This document shows positions 17,620-26,643 of a DNA stretch of 64,000 nt, one piece after another. The notes below the pieces were generated by a model. It was not told where the DNA came from, searched no databases, and worked only from the letters and a program-made list of their open reading frames with translations. Origin of the DNA: Mycobacterium sp. D16R12. GTDB taxonomy: Bacteria; Actinomycetota; Actinomycetes; Mycobacteriales; Mycobacteriaceae. Where the stretch lies: the NCBI RefSeq assembly GCF_002013465.1, contig NZ_MAFC01000004.1, forward strand, positions 1-64,000, given 5' to 3'. The position numbers and the translations under genes are program-made. The first letter of the stretch is position 1; each line of letters opens with the position of its first letter.

Positions 17620-18234
17620 ATGCCTGGTCAAGAAATACCCCTGCTTTCTGTCGACCTTGCGCAGAATCCCACCCGGGAACGTGCCGTCGCCACCCGCAAC
17701 CGCGTTCGCCTCCTGGAAGCCGCACGACAGATCCTCGATGAAGTCGGTCCGGACAACATGTCCATGGATGCCGTCGCCAACGCGGCAGGCGTCGGCAAGG
17801 GGACCCTCTTCCGCCGATTCGGCAGTCGCACCGGACTGCTACTGGCACTGCTGGACCACGAAGAGCACATCGAGCAGCAGGCCTTCATGTTCGGGCCACC
17901 GCCGCTGGGTCCCGACGCACCGCCGCTGACCCGACTCATCGCATTCGGACGAGCCCGGCTCGCCTTCCTGGAACGGCACCTAGACCTCGCACGCGCCACC
18001 ACCGCCGATGCCGACGCCTGGCACAGCGCACCGCCCACCCTGCTCGTCCGCGCACACATCCGGATGCTGCTGGCCCAGCTCGAATGCACCGGAGACCTCG
18101 ACGCCCAGACCCATGCCCTGATGTCGATCATCGATCCCGGCTACGTGCACTTCGCCACCACCGCCAACGGCCAGACGCTGACTGGGCTCGGCGACGCGTG
18201 GGAGGACCTGGTGTGCAAGGTGTGCGCACGCTGA
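17620..18234 (+). CDS. TetR family transcriptional regulator
   Basis: A 204-residue regulator. The N-terminal HTH reads [18 protein letters not shown] then [22 protein letters not shown], a typical TetR recognition helix. The C-terminal ligand domain has no recognisable specificity. ATG 17620 gives the normal TetR length; the open frame extends further 5' without similarity and across the operator. It probably represses itself and the divergent FMN reductase. nadE follows 22 bases after its stop. Confidence 0.92.
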   Translation: MPGQEIPLLSVDLAQNPTRERAVATRNRVRLLEAARQILDEVGPDNMSMDAVANAAGVGKGTLFRRFGSRTGLLLALLDHEEHIEQQAFMFGPPPLGPDAPPLTRLIAFGRARLAFLERHLDLARATTADADAWHSAPPTLLVRAHIRMLLAQLECTGDLDAQTHALMSIIDPGYVHFATTANGQTLTGLGDAWEDLVCKVCAR

Positions 18235-18256
18235 CCGAGCGTTCTACAGTCGGGCA

Positions 18257-19078
18257 ATGAGCACCCTTCGCGAAGAGATCCGGTCCGCCCTCGACGTCTC
18301 CCCCACGATCGATCCGGCCGCCGAGGTATCGCGACGGGTGGGTTTCCTCAAGGACTATCTAAGAGTCAGCGGGACAGCTGGATTCGTGCTCGGCATCTCC
18401 GGCGGACAGGACAGCGCCCTGGCCGGGCGCCTCTGCCAGCTGGCAGCACAGGAATCACGACTCGAAGGCACGGAGGCCGAGTTCGTCGCTGTGCGGTTGC
18501 CCTACGGCGTGCAGGCAGACGAGAACGATGCCCAAGTGGCCCTTAGGTTTATCGACCCCGACCGCTCCATCGTCATCAACGTCAAAGGCTCCTCCGATGC
18601 CGCGGTGGATGCGGTCGCCGATGCGCTCGGCGAGACGCCGTCCGACTTCGTGCGCGGCAACATCAAGGCCCGGGAACGCATGGTCGTCCAATACGCCGTG
18701 GCCGGTCAGCACCGACTGCTCGTGGTCGGCACCGACCACGCCGCCGAGGCCGTCACGGGATTCTTCACCAAGTTCGGCGATGGCGGCGTCGATGTCACCC
18801 CGCTGACAGGACTCACCAAACGTCAAGGTGCACAGATTCTTTCCCACCTCGGCGCTCCGGAGAGCATCTCGCACAAGGTGCCCACCGCCGATCTGGAAGA
18901 TGACAGGCCCGCACTCCCCGACGAGGTCGCACTCGGCGTCACGTATGCGCAGATCGACGATTACCTGGAGGGCAAGGCGGTCACCGTCGAGGCCGCCGAC
19001 CGTATCGAACGCTGGTACCTGCAGACCCGCCACAAGCGGGCGGTGCCGGTCACTCCGTTCGACGGCTGGTGGCGCTAG
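18257..19078 (+). CDS. nadE: NH3-dependent NAD+ synthetase
   Basis: A 273-residue enzyme making NAD from deamido-NAD, ATP and ammonia. The PP-loop SGGQDS is at residues 48-53. Further conserved segments are [38 protein letters not shown] and [18 protein letters not shown]. It lacks the N-terminal glutaminase domain, so it is the short, ammonia-dependent form; mycobacteria also have a long glutamine-dependent NadE. The stop shares CTAG with the convergent SDR gene. Confidence 0.93.
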   Translation: MSTLREEIRSALDVSPTIDPAAEVSRRVGFLKDYLRVSGTAGFVLGISGGQDSALAGRLCQLAAQESRLEGTEAEFVAVRLPYGVQADENDAQVALRFIDPDRSIVINVKGSSDAAVDAVADALGETPSDFVRGNIKARERMVVQYAVAGQHRLLVVGTDHAAEAVTGFFTKFGDGGVDVTPLTGLTKRQGAQILSHLGAPESISHKVPTADLEDDRPALPDEVALGVTYAQIDDYLEGKAVTVEAADRIERWYLQTRHKRAVPVTPFDGWWR

Positions 19079-19959
19079 GAATCCGTTGACGGCGGATTCG
19101 ACTCCGACTTCTGAAATCCGGGACGCAGCGCATTGGTGAAGGCGTGATTGACGACCCGCATCGCGACGCTATAGGGCCACCACAGCGTGCGCTTGAACAG
19201 ATAGAGCGCGCGGATGTCGACCCCTGTGTAGACGAGGTAGCGGTTGTGGCGGATGCCGTGCAGGATCCGGTCGGCCACCTTCTCAGGTGAGGTCGCATGC
19301 CCCACGAACCGATTCACCCACTTACTGACGTCGGGGTTGTCGCGGTCCACTCCGGCGATGTCGACGGTGCGTACCAGCGGAGTGTTGACGGCGCCCGGCA
19401 CCACCACGGTGACGCCGATCTTGTAGCGAGCCAGATCGAAGCGCAGCACCTCCGAGACACCGCGCAGCCCGTACTTGCTGGCGCTGTAGGCGGCATGCCA
19501 CGGCAGGGCCACCAGTCCCGCCGCCGACGACACGTTCACGATCTGACCACCGTTACGCGCCTTGATCATCGCGGGCACGAAACTCTCGATGACGTGGATG
19601 GGTCCCATCAGGTTGATATCGACCACCGAGCGCCACTGCTCATGGGAAAGCCTGTCTACGGATCCCCACACGGATATGCCCGCGATATTGAGCAAAACAT
19701 CCATGCTCGGATGCGTTTCCAGGATGTCGGCCGCGAAGGCGGCCACCGCCTCATAGTCGGAGATATCGAGCGCCCGGTAGGCACTCACCTTGCCTCCGGC
19801 AGCCTTGATCTCCTCAACCACGGACTCCAGTCCGTCCGCGGCGCGATCGGTCAAAAACAGCTCGGCGCCCTCGCGCCCCAGACGCAGCGCGGTGGCCCGT
19901 CCGATCCCGCTGGCGGCCCCGGTGACGAAGCATCGCTTACCGGTGAAGTCGTATGCCAT
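19075..19959 (-). CDS. Short-chain dehydrogenase/reductase
   Basis: A 294-residue classical [21 protein letters not shown] (TGxxxGIG), LNIAGI (NNAG variant), [22 protein letters not shown] with the YxxxK catalytic pair, and [11 protein letters not shown]. The C-terminal extension ([25 protein letters not shown]) looks membrane-associated, as in mycobacterial SDRs acting on lipids or steroids. ATG 19959 is used because the 39 residues upstream are not SDR-like. Stop overlaps nadE through CTAG. Confidence 0.92.
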   Translation of the reverse strand: MAYDFTGKRCFVTGAASGIGRATALRLGREGAELFLTDRAADGLESVVEEIKAAGGKVSAYRALDISDYEAVAAFAADILETHPSMDVLLNIAGISVWGSVDRLSHEQWRSVVDINLMGPIHVIESFVPAMIKARNGGQIVNVSSAAGLVALPWHAAYSASKYGLRGVSEVLRFDLARYKIGVTVVVPGAVNTPLVRTVDIAGVDRDNPDVSKWVNRFVGHATSPEKVADRILHGIRHNRYLVYTGVDIRALYLFKRTLWWPYSVAMRVVNHAFTNALRPGFQKSESNPPSTDS

Positions 19960-20027
19960 TACTGAACCGTACCGGCCGTCATTCTTGAATTTCTGCGCGG
20001 TCCGATAGCAAACGGTACCTTCGGAAT

Positions 20028-20975
20028 ATGACGATTGATGGCACGCAATCTCGCCTCCGGTGGTTACCTTGGGCAACTACAATTGCAGTAGTGCTGACAG
20101 CATCGCTGGCGTGCTCCGGTGGGGCCTCCCCTGACCGTGCGAGCGGTGGCAGCGACGCCCCACAGGCCACCAATACGTACCAGATGCCCGCCGCACCATT
20201 GAGCGACTCGGCACAACGGCAGATACAGGAAGCCCCTCGGAACGGCCCGCCGACTGAGGCCAAACGGGACATCGTCAAGACCGGGACCATGACAATCACC
20301 GTGTCCAACCCGTCCGAAGCCGCCGACAAGGCGGCCGGCCTCGCCGAATCGGCCAACGGCCGGGTAGAGAGCCGCTCGGAGGATGCGGGATCCGGATCGA
20401 GCCGTGCGCGCACCGCCATCGTGCTGCGAGTACCCGCCGCCAAGCTTGACGGCGTCCTTCGCGATCTCAAGGAGCTGGGCAAGGTCAAGTCCGCCGACAC
20501 CAAGAGCGACGACGTCACCGGGCAACGCGTCGATATGGATGCCAGAATCGCCGCGCTGCAGACCTCCGTCGACAGGCTCCTGGTGATCATGCGCGATTCC
20601 AAGGACACCGAGGCCTTGATCCAGGCCGAAACCGAGTTGTCCAAGCGTCAAGCCGACCTCGACAGTCTGCGGGCACAGCGCAACCAGCTCGGAGAACAAG
20701 TCGCCTACAGCTCAGTCACCGTGACGTTCCTCGCCGAAGAGCCTGGCCTGCCGCCGACACCACCCAAGTACCAAGGGTTCTTCGGACAGATCGAGCGTGG
20801 CTGGGATGGGCTCGTCGCGGCGGGCAACAACGTGCTGCTGCTGTTAGGGCTGCTACTCCCCTGGCTCGGCGCGTTTACGGTCCTGGGTGCAATCGGTTAC
20901 GGCGTTCGCCGTGCGGCGTTGCAGCGCCGATCCGAGACGGCGCAGCTAGCGCCCCAAAAGGCTGACACGCCATAG
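20028..20975 (+). CDS. DUF4349 lipoprotein
   Basis: A 315-residue lipoprotein: signal followed by lipobox SLAC (Cys29), a polar linker, then the DUF4349 domain (IVKTGTMTITVSNPSEAADKA, ESRSEDAG, SVTVTFLAEE) with a coiled-coil-like stretch between (MDARIAALQTSVDRLLVIM, QAETELSKRQADLDSLRAQ). A hydrophobic helix near residues 265-290 would be a second membrane anchor. Function unknown. The 3' end overlaps the convergent TetR gene by 30 bases. Confidence 0.88.
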   Translation: MTIDGTQSRLRWLPWATTIAVVLTASLACSGGASPDRASGGSDAPQATNTYQMPAAPLSDSAQRQIQEAPRNGPPTEAKRDIVKTGTMTITVSNPSEAADKAAGLAESANGRVESRSEDAGSGSSRARTAIVLRVPAAKLDGVLRDLKELGKVKSADTKSDDVTGQRVDMDARIAALQTSVDRLLVIMRDSKDTEALIQAETELSKRQADLDSLRAQRNQLGEQVAYSSVTVTFLAEEPGLPPTPPKYQGFFGQIERGWDGLVAAGNNVLLLLGLLLPWLGAFTVLGAIGYGVRRAALQRRSETAQLAPQKADTP

Positions 20976-21584
20976 GGTCTCGATAACGCCAAGCGCCCGC
21001 GCGGCATCTATTTCACGCCCGACAAACGAGCTGTCACCCGAGACTGTCGAAGCGGTGAGCGCCACCAGTGATCGCACCAACGCGGGCAGGTCGTCCGAGA
21101 TTGGTTGGGCGCCACGTTCATTCACCTCAATCTCGGCGATCTTGATGATCTTCTCGATGACGACATCGGTGAGGTCGTCGAGCAAACCGGCGATCGTCGG
21201 GTCGGTGATCCGCGCCTCCTGGCACGCCTTCATCAGCGGGTCGTTATGCGCGAACGAGGCGGCGGCACTGCCCACCATGCGGTTGGCGAACTGCTCGGGA
21301 GTCTCTTTCTCACCCCGCGGCGCGAAGTAGTCGGTGAGTTCGTCGAGTTCGGCGAAGACGTCACCCACCATCTGCGCCAACACCGAGTACTTGCTGTCGA
21401 AGTAGAAGTAAAACCCCGACCGGCCGACGCCGGCTCGCTCACTGATCGCACTGACCGACAGCTCGGCGAAACTGTGGTTTTCCGCGATGAGCTCGGCGAC
21501 AGCCGTCATGATCGCGTCCCGCTGGCGATCGCCACGGGTCTGCGTGCTGCTGCGCGCTGGACTGACCACCTGCACAGTTTGCAC
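20946..21584 (-). CDS. EthR-like TetR regulator next to CYP136
   Basis: A 212-residue TetR protein: GDRQRDAIMTAVAELIAE, then ISERAGVGRSGFYFYFDSKYSVL, the same recognition-helix style as EthR. GTG 21584 is a choice among several in-frame GTG codons (also 21575 and 21569); none has a strong ribosome site. It is divergent from a CYP136-type P450, the same arrangement as Rv3058c-Rv3059 in M. tuberculosis (from memory). A perfect palindrome lies between the genes. The operator also appears upstream of the acyl-CoA ligase at 33462. Confidence 0.9.
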   Translation of the reverse strand: MQTVQVVSPARSSTQTRGDRQRDAIMTAVAELIAENHSFAELSVSAISERAGVGRSGFYFYFDSKYSVLAQMVGDVFAELDELTDYFAPRGEKETPEQFANRMVGSAAASFAHNDPLMKACQEARITDPTIAGLLDDLTDVVIEKIIKIAEIEVNERGAQPISDDLPALVRSLVALTASTVSGDSSFVGREIDAARALGVIETLWRVSLLGR

Positions 21585-21604
21585 TGAAACACCGTATGAA
21601 CAGA

Positions 21605-21622
21605 ACTTGACACCCGTCAAGT
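21605..21622. promoter_or_regulatory. Palindromic operator between TetR and cyp136
   Basis: ACTTGACACCCGTCAAGT: perfect 7-base arms ACTTGAC/GTCAAGT around ACCC, placed 21 bases upstream of the TetR start and 64 bases upstream of cyp136. A near-identical site lies at 33396-33414. Confidence 0.75.
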
Positions 21623-21685
21623 CCTGTGGCGAAGATGATCTAGAGCACACCGAAGTGCCAGTCGCGAGCGAAGGAGCCACGCCCC

Positions 21686-23164
21686 ATGGCGACGATCAGC
21701 AGCACCGATTACCTCATCGACCAGGCCAAACGACGTCTTCCCACCATGAACACCCTTCCTGGTATGGGATACGTCGAGAACTACCTCAATAATCGCGACT
21801 GGCCATTGGCCGAACTGGCCCCGCCACCACCCGGAAGCGGCTTGAAGCCGGTAATGGGTGACCAGGGCTTGCCGCTGCTAGGGCACATGATCGAAATGTT
21901 CCGCGGCGGCATCGACTGGGTGCTCAACATGTATGAGGAGCGCGGCCCGGTGAGCTGGTCACAGACCCCCATCGGCAAGATCGTCGCCGCGCTGGGCCCC
22001 GACGCCACCCAGGCGGTGTTCAGCAATGCGAACAAGGACTTCTCGCAACAGGGCTGGGTCCCGGTCATCGGCCCGTTCTTCAGCCGCGGACTGATGCTGC
22101 TGGACTTCCAGGAGCATCGCGAGCACCGTCTGATCATGCAGCAGGCGTTCCTACGCGGCCGCCTGGCCGGCTACGTGGAGCAGATCGATTCGGTGGCAAC
22201 CGAGATCGTCGCCCAGTGGCCGACCAACGACAGACGATTCCTGTTCTACCCGGCCATCAAAGAGCTGACGCTGGACGTGGCCTCGGTGGTGTTCATGGGC
22301 AATGAGCCGCATTCTCAACATGAACGGCTCGAGAAAGTCAACAAGGCGTTCGTCGCAACCACCCGCGCCGGTGGCGCCATCTTCCGCTTCGGCGTGCCTC
22401 CCTTCAAATGGTGGCAGGGATTGCAGGGACGCAAGCTGCTCGAGGAGTACTTTGCCGAGCGGGTCGGCATTGCCCGCCAAAAGGATTCAGGTGCCGACAT
22501 GTTGACGGCACTGTGTCACGCCGAGACCGACGAGGGCGACGCCTTCACGGATACCGACATCGTCAACCACATGATCTTCTTGATGATGGCCGCGCACGAC
22601 ACCACCACGTCGACCACCACGACGATGGCCTACTACCTGGCCGCGAATCCCGAATGGCAAGAACGGGTTCGGGAGGAGTCGGACCGTCTCGGTGACGGCC
22701 CACTGGATATCGACGCGCTCGAGAAGCTGGAAAGCCTCGATCTGGTGATGAACGAGGCACTGCGCCTCGTCACGCCGCTGCCCTTCAATATCCGCTCCGC
22801 GGTGCGCGATACCGATCTGCTCGGGTTCCATATACCGGCCGGGACGATGATCAACCTCTGGCCCGGCATGAACCACCGGCTGCCCGAATTGTGGACGGAA
22901 CCGGACAAGTTCGACCCCGACCGCTTCGCTGAACCTCGAAACGAACACAAGCGCCACCGGTATGCGTTCTCGCCGTTCGGCGGAGGTGCGCACAAGTGCA
23001 TCGGCATGGTGTTCGGCCAGCTGGAGATCAAAGCCGTCATGCACCGACTGTTGCGGCGGTACCGGTTTGAGCTGGCCCATCCCGGCTACGAGGCCAAGTG
23101 GGACTACGCGGGCATGCCGCTGCCGATCGACGGCATGCCCATCGTCCTGCGGCCCTTGCACTGA
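21686..23164 (+). CDS. cyp136: Cytochrome P450, CYP136 family
   Basis: A 492-residue P450, the same length as M. tuberculosis CYP136A1 (Rv3059), and very like it in remembered sequence (GSGLKPVMGDQGLPLLGHMIEM; QQGWVPVIGPFFSRGLMLLDF). I-helix oxygen-binding motif AAHDTTTST; ExxR in NEALRLVTP; haem loop FGGGAHKCIGM. The ATG has AGGAG upstream. The family's substrate is unknown; steroid or terpenoid-like lipids have been suggested. The gene is divergent from its TetR regulator. Confidence 0.95.
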   Translation: MATISSTDYLIDQAKRRLPTMNTLPGMGYVENYLNNRDWPLAELAPPPPGSGLKPVMGDQGLPLLGHMIEMFRGGIDWVLNMYEERGPVSWSQTPIGKIVAALGPDATQAVFSNANKDFSQQGWVPVIGPFFSRGLMLLDFQEHREHRLIMQQAFLRGRLAGYVEQIDSVATEIVAQWPTNDRRFLFYPAIKELTLDVASVVFMGNEPHSQHERLEKVNKAFVATTRAGGAIFRFGVPPFKWWQGLQGRKLLEEYFAERVGIARQKDSGADMLTALCHAETDEGDAFTDTDIVNHMIFLMMAAHDTTTSTTTTMAYYLAANPEWQERVREESDRLGDGPLDIDALEKLESLDLVMNEALRLVTPLPFNIRSAVRDTDLLGFHIPAGTMINLWPGMNHRLPELWTEPDKFDPDRFAEPRNEHKRHRYAFSPFGGGAHKCIGMVFGQLEIKAVMHRLLRRYRFELAHPGYEAKWDYAGMPLPIDGMPIVLRPLH

Positions 23165-23174
23165 GCCCGCGGGG

Positions 23175-23660
23175 CTAGCAGCCCAGACGGTTGGCGCAGG
23201 CGGTGACCGCCCTGAGCGATGAGGTTGTGGCATCGTGCGCACGACCCATCGCCCAGGCGGTGCCGGTGCCGTTGGTGCCGCGCACAAAGGTGCACGTCTG
23301 ATCGCCATCGTGCAACTGGTGGAAGCTGAGTGTCTCCATCCGTATCCCCCGCTCGGACAGCATGGCGGTCAGCGCTGCCATGGGCCCGCACGCGGTGGCC
23401 GTCGATGATTCGATGTGCTCACCGATCGCCAGCGTCGCCTGGTAGATCCCGGCGGTCTCGGACCACTGGCCCAGTCTCAGGGAACCCCCGCTGCGCTCGT
23501 ACGTCTGACAGAACGACGCCCAGGACATGTCGCCGGCCTCCTCGCGCAAACCGCGCGGTAGCGGGACACCGAAGCGGCCCGTGAACGGATCAGGAGTCGT
23601 AAACGGATCACGAGCCGTTGACGGATCGATCTGTGGGGAAATTGTTGTTGAGGAGTGCAT
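23175..23660 (-). CDS. LeuA regulatory-domain-like protein (no catalytic domain)
   Basis: About 161 residues. The C-terminal 110 residues (YQATLAIGEHIESSTATACGPMAALTAMLSERGIR..., ETLSFHQLHDGDQTCTFV, TAWAMGRAHDATTSSLRAVTACANR) resemble the allosteric (LeuA dimer) domain of 2-isopropylmalate synthase, which binds leucine. The N-terminus has a short stretch like the LeuA linker (DPFTGRFGVPLPRGLREEAGDMSWASFCQ), but the TIM-barrel catalytic domain is absent. ATG 23660 is chosen (GAAAG eight bases upstream); ATG 23675 is possible. A leader peptide with Leu/Val codons and a strong hairpin precede it, fitting amino-acid control. It may bind Leu and modulate another acyltransferase. Confidence 0.72.
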   Translation of the reverse strand: MHSSTTISPQIDPSTARDPFTTPDPFTGRFGVPLPRGLREEAGDMSWASFCQTYERSGGSLRLGQWSETAGIYQATLAIGEHIESSTATACGPMAALTAMLSERGIRMETLSFHQLHDGDQTCTFVRGTNGTGTAWAMGRAHDATTSSLRAVTACANRLGC

Positions 23661-23699
23661 GTGCCGGTCTTTCATCCGAAAAGGGAAGGTGACCGACAG

Positions 23700-23763
23700 G
23701 TAGTAGCTTCGACCCACAGCGAGGGGTCGGTCTGGATCAGACCCCGCTGCGGGTTGCTACTAC
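23700..23763 (-). promoter_or_regulatory. Attenuator-like hairpin in the leader of the LeuA-like gene
   Basis: Outer arms GTAGTAGC (23700-23707) and GCTACTAC (23756-23763) pair perfectly. Inside them CCCACAGCG (23713-23721) pairs with CGCTGCGGG (23745-23753) with one wobble on the minus-strand RNA, and GGGTC with GACCC. An alternative inner stem GGTCTG/CAGACC exists. The two Val codons of the leader peptide form the 5' arm on the minus strand, so ribosome position would decide folding. No U-run follows, so translation attenuation is as likely as transcription attenuation. Confidence 0.7.
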
Positions 23764-23811
23764 GAGTTGACCGGAGAAGTGCTGCACGAGAGGAAACAGT
23801 AGACGCGGCAT
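23737..23811 (-). CDS. 24-residue leader peptide (probable Leu/Val attenuator)
   Basis: An ATG at 23811 opens a 24-codon frame whose product begins MPRLLFPL and continues QLVVATRSGV to a TGA at 23737-23739. Five Leu and four Val of 24 residues are high, and several use codons that are rare in a high-GC genome: CTA for Leu, and the tandem GTA GTA for Val. Those two GTA codons sit exactly in the first arm of the hairpin and the stop lies in its loop. It begins four bases after the stop of the COG0523 gene. This layout matches branched-chain amino-acid leader peptides. No experimental support is available here. Confidence 0.65.
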   Translation of the reverse strand: MPRLLFPLVQHFSGQLVVATRSGV

Positions 23812-23815
23812 CTGA

Positions 23816-24808
23816 TTAGCGCAAATACTTTCCGAGGACCAGCATCGATCGTTCGTGATCGGGATCCGGTGGATCGTCGACGAGAGCGTGCAGGCGCTCG
23901 GTGATGGTGTCACTGTCCAGGTGGGTGCCGATGAGTACGAGACTCGCCCCCGTCCGCAGCCCTGTCCGCTTGGGCGCCTTGTCGATGGTGATGTGATCGC
24001 CCACGGTGTGCACCGCGAGGGTCTTGTCACCGAGCCGCACCACGCCCTTGATGCGGTACACACCGGCGGGCTGACTGTCCAGGAACTCGATGAGGCGCCG
24101 GGGATGTAGGGCTCGCTCGGTCGCGAACTCAACCGTGTCGTAATGGTGATGCGCATGCTGATGGTGGCTGTGATCCTCGCGGATCAGGTCCTCCAGCGAG
24201 AGCTGACCGCTCGGCGCCGGGCGGTCCTTCTTGTCGAACAGCAGCCGGGGGTCGATGTCGGCGCCGGTGGTCTCCACGATCGATGCGCGCGGGTTGCGTT
24301 CCTTGACGACGGCGCGCAGGTGGGTGCGATCCGCGGCATCGGCCAGGTCAATCTTGTTGAGAACCGCCAGATCGGCCAGGGACAGGTGCTCGATGATCTC
24401 CGGATGCCGGGCCGCGACGTCCTCGTATTGGGCGGTGTCGACGACGGTGACCAGCCCCCCGTAACCGATCCGATTGTCCTCGGCGGCGGCCGCCAGCACC
24501 ATGCGCACCAGCGGCAAGGGCTCCGCCAGCCCGCTCGCTTCGATGATGATGGCGTCGATATCGCGGCCCGCGAGAGCGGTCAGCATGCCACCGAGCTCGT
24601 CGTCGTCAGCGGTGCAGCACAGGCATCCGTTGGACATCGTCATGGTCGAGTCAACTTGACCCGCGACCAGCATGGCGTCGATATTGATGGCCCCGAAGTC
24701 GTTGACTACTACACCGATTCGCACACCCAAGGTATTGCGCAACAGGTTGTTCAGCAGTGTCGTCTTACCGGCGCCCAGGAACCCGGAGACGATGGTGACC
24801 GGGATCAA
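23816..24808 (-). CDS. COG0523/CobW-family GTPase metallochaperone
   Basis: About 330 residues. G1/Walker A GFLGAGKTTLLNN follows IPVTIVSG at the very N-terminus; the metal-binding CxCC is seen as CLCC in SNGCLCCTADDDELGG; ASGLAEP and VLNKIDLAD (NKxD) complete the GTPase. A His-rich loop (HSHHQHAHHHYD) before the C-terminal domain is typical of zinc- or cobalt-handling members. A TTG at 24808 is the only sensible in-frame start close to the Walker region; the longer frame would run through the promoter of the divergent gene at 24936. Metal specificity (Zn, Co or Fe) cannot be told. No Zur-type box was recognised upstream. Confidence 0.85.
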   Translation of the reverse strand: MIPVTIVSGFLGAGKTTLLNNLLRNTLGVRIGVVVNDFGAINIDAMLVAGQVDSTMTMSNGCLCCTADDDELGGMLTALAGRDIDAIIIEASGLAEPLPLVRMVLAAAAEDNRIGYGGLVTVVDTAQYEDVAARHPEIIEHLSLADLAVLNKIDLADAADRTHLRAVVKERNPRASIVETTGADIDPRLLFDKKDRPAPSGQLSLEDLIREDHSHHQHAHHHYDTVEFATERALHPRRLIEFLDSQPAGVYRIKGVVRLGDKTLAVHTVGDHITIDKAPKRTGLRTGASLVLIGTHLDSDTITERLHALVDDPPDPDHERSMLVLGKYLR

Positions 24809-24935
24809 GCCGGGTTCTCGACACTTCTCCGCACGCCACCAGTGTAGGTAAGGCCGGCGGCTAGTTGAAGGTGGAGCGGGAATGCCCGAACTACCGTCGG
24901 AGTTATCGGTCGTGGACTTATGAGAGGAACACACC

Positions 24936-25598
24936 ATGTCGCAGAAAGTCGTCATCGCCGGTGGCCACGGGCAGATCGCCGCGCATCTGATCCGTCTGCT
25001 CGCGGCGCGTGGCGATGCCGCCATCGCGCTGATTCGCAACCCCGACCATGCGGCCGATGTTCAGGCGTGGGGCGGGCAACCACTGGTTCTCGACCTGGAA
25101 TCGGCCGACGTGAGAGCGGTCACCGACGCCCTGACCGGGGCCGATGCCGCTGTCTTCGCGGCAGGAGCGGGACCGGGCAGCGGTCCGGCGCGCAAGGACA
25201 CCGTGGACCGTGCCGCTGCCGTCCTGCTTGCCGACGCCGCAGAACATGCGCAGGTGCGCCGGTTCATTCAGATCAGCGCTTTTGGCGCCGGTGAACCCGC
25301 GCCGACCAAGGGTGACGAGTCGTGGATCGCCTACGTGATCGCCAAGACGGCCGCCGAGGAGGACCTACGCGCTCGCGGCGGCTTGGATTGGACCATCCTG
25401 CGTCCCGGTCTGCTCACCGACCAGGAGCCCACGGGTTCGGTCACCTTGTCGGCCAGCAGGATTGAACGCGGATCAGTTTCCCGCGCCGATGTCGCGGCAG
25501 TGACCACCGAACTGCTGACCGCGCCGAACACGGTGCGCGACATCCTGTTCCTCACCGAGGGGACCACTCCGATCACCAGCGCGGTGCACGCGCTCTAA
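24936..25598 (+). CDS. NAD(P)-binding atypical SDR (NmrA-like)
   Basis: A 220-residue Rossmann protein: VVIAGGHGQIAAHLIRLLAARG (GxxGxxA variant), VFAAGAG, ISAFGAG and YVIAKTAAEEDLRARGGLDWTILRPG, the usual atypical-SDR/NmrA layout (YbjT/YwnB-like). ATG preceded by GAGAGGAA. Function unknown, possibly redox sensing or reduction. The TAA stop overlaps that of the convergent LLM-type gene. Confidence 0.88.
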   Translation: MSQKVVIAGGHGQIAAHLIRLLAARGDAAIALIRNPDHAADVQAWGGQPLVLDLESADVRAVTDALTGADAAVFAAGAGPGSGPARKDTVDRAAAVLLADAAEHAQVRRFIQISAFGAGEPAPTKGDESWIAYVIAKTAAEEDLRARGGLDWTILRPGLLTDQEPTGSVTLSASRIERGSVSRADVAAVTTELLTAPNTVRDILFLTEGTTPITSAVHAL

Positions 25599-26611
25599 AG
25601 CAGTGCGAAGAGGCGTTCAAGCGCGCGCAGCTGCTCATCGAACGGGGTGTCGAGCTTGACCAGCAGTGTCGAGATCCCGGCGGAACGATAGCGTTCCAGC
25701 CGCTCACCGATCATGTCGTCGGTTCCGACGAGGTTGGTCAAGCGCCCCAGATCCTCGGGTACGGCGTTGCGGGCGGCGTCGCGATCGCCCGCGCGCCACA
25801 GGGATTCGACCGCGCGCACACCGTCGCCGTAGCCGAGCCGGATGAATGCCTCGTTGTAGAAGTTTCGCCCGGAGGCTCCCATGGCGCCGATGGTGAACGC
25901 GTATCCGGCGGCATGACGCCTGATCGCGGCGGCGGCATCGGTTGCGGTGTCGGCGAATTCGAGAGCAACCGGAGCCACCAGGTCAATATCTCCGAGCTCG
26001 CGCCCGGCGGCCACGGCCGCGTCGCGGATGGGTCCGAGGAACACTTCTGACAGCTCCGGGATGAAGGAGTTGCCGAGCCAGCCGTCGGCGAGCTCACCGG
26101 TGAGGGCCAGGTTCGCCGGACCCATGGCAGCGTTGTAGATGGGCACATTCTGCGGTGCCACCAGGGGCCGCAAGGGTTTACCTGTGCTCCCCGGCAGCGG
26201 CAGCGTATATACCTCGCCCGAGTACTCGAGACGCTCCCCACGTGCCACCATCCGGACGATGTCGATGGTCTCCCGCGTGGTCCGCACCGGCTTACTGAAG
26301 CGCACACCATGCCACCCCTCCATCACCTGCGGTCCGGAGGCTCCCACACCCAGGACGAAGCGTCCGCCGGAGAGCTGTTGAATGCTCAGCGCCGACGTCG
26401 CCAGCATCGCCGGTGATCGCGACCCCAGCTGAACCACGAAGGTTCCCAGACCAATGGTCTCGGTGCAGGCGGCCAGGTAGGCCAGGCCAGTGAGGGCGTC
26501 ATACCCCCACACCTCGGGCACCCATAGCGAGGCGACCCCCAGGCGCTCCGCACGCCGCGCGAAGTCGGCGGCGCCCGGCAACCTCGGCTCGATCGTCACA
26601 CCAATACGCAT
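25595..26611 (-). CDS. F420-dependent LLM-class oxidoreductase
   Basis: A 338-residue luciferase-like TIM barrel: MRIGVTIEPRLPGAADFARRAERLGVASLWVPEVWGYD, then TIGLGTFVVQLGSRSPAMLATSA and GRFVLGVGASGPQVMEGWHG, typical of actinobacterial F420-dependent reductases/dehydrogenases. ATG 26611 has GGAGG five bases upstream, better than the Met four codons earlier. Substrate unknown. It is divergent from an SRPBCC gene 32 bases away. Confidence 0.9.
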   Translation of the reverse strand: MRIGVTIEPRLPGAADFARRAERLGVASLWVPEVWGYDALTGLAYLAACTETIGLGTFVVQLGSRSPAMLATSALSIQQLSGGRFVLGVGASGPQVMEGWHGVRFSKPVRTTRETIDIVRMVARGERLEYSGEVYTLPLPGSTGKPLRPLVAPQNVPIYNAAMGPANLALTGELADGWLGNSFIPELSEVFLGPIRDAAVAAGRELGDIDLVAPVALEFADTATDAAAAIRRHAAGYAFTIGAMGASGRNFYNEAFIRLGYGDGVRAVESLWRAGDRDAARNAVPEDLGRLTNLVGTDDMIGERLERYRSAGISTLLVKLDTPFDEQLRALERLFALL

Positions 26612-26643
26612 CCGGTCCTCCATCGCATAAGTAGGATCAGCCT

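Noticed and set aside
24650..24672. GTCAA-C-TTGAC inverted repeat inside the COG0523 gene as a third copy of the cyp136-type operator
   Set aside because: Arms are only five bases, the order of the half-sites is reversed and it lies within coding sequence.
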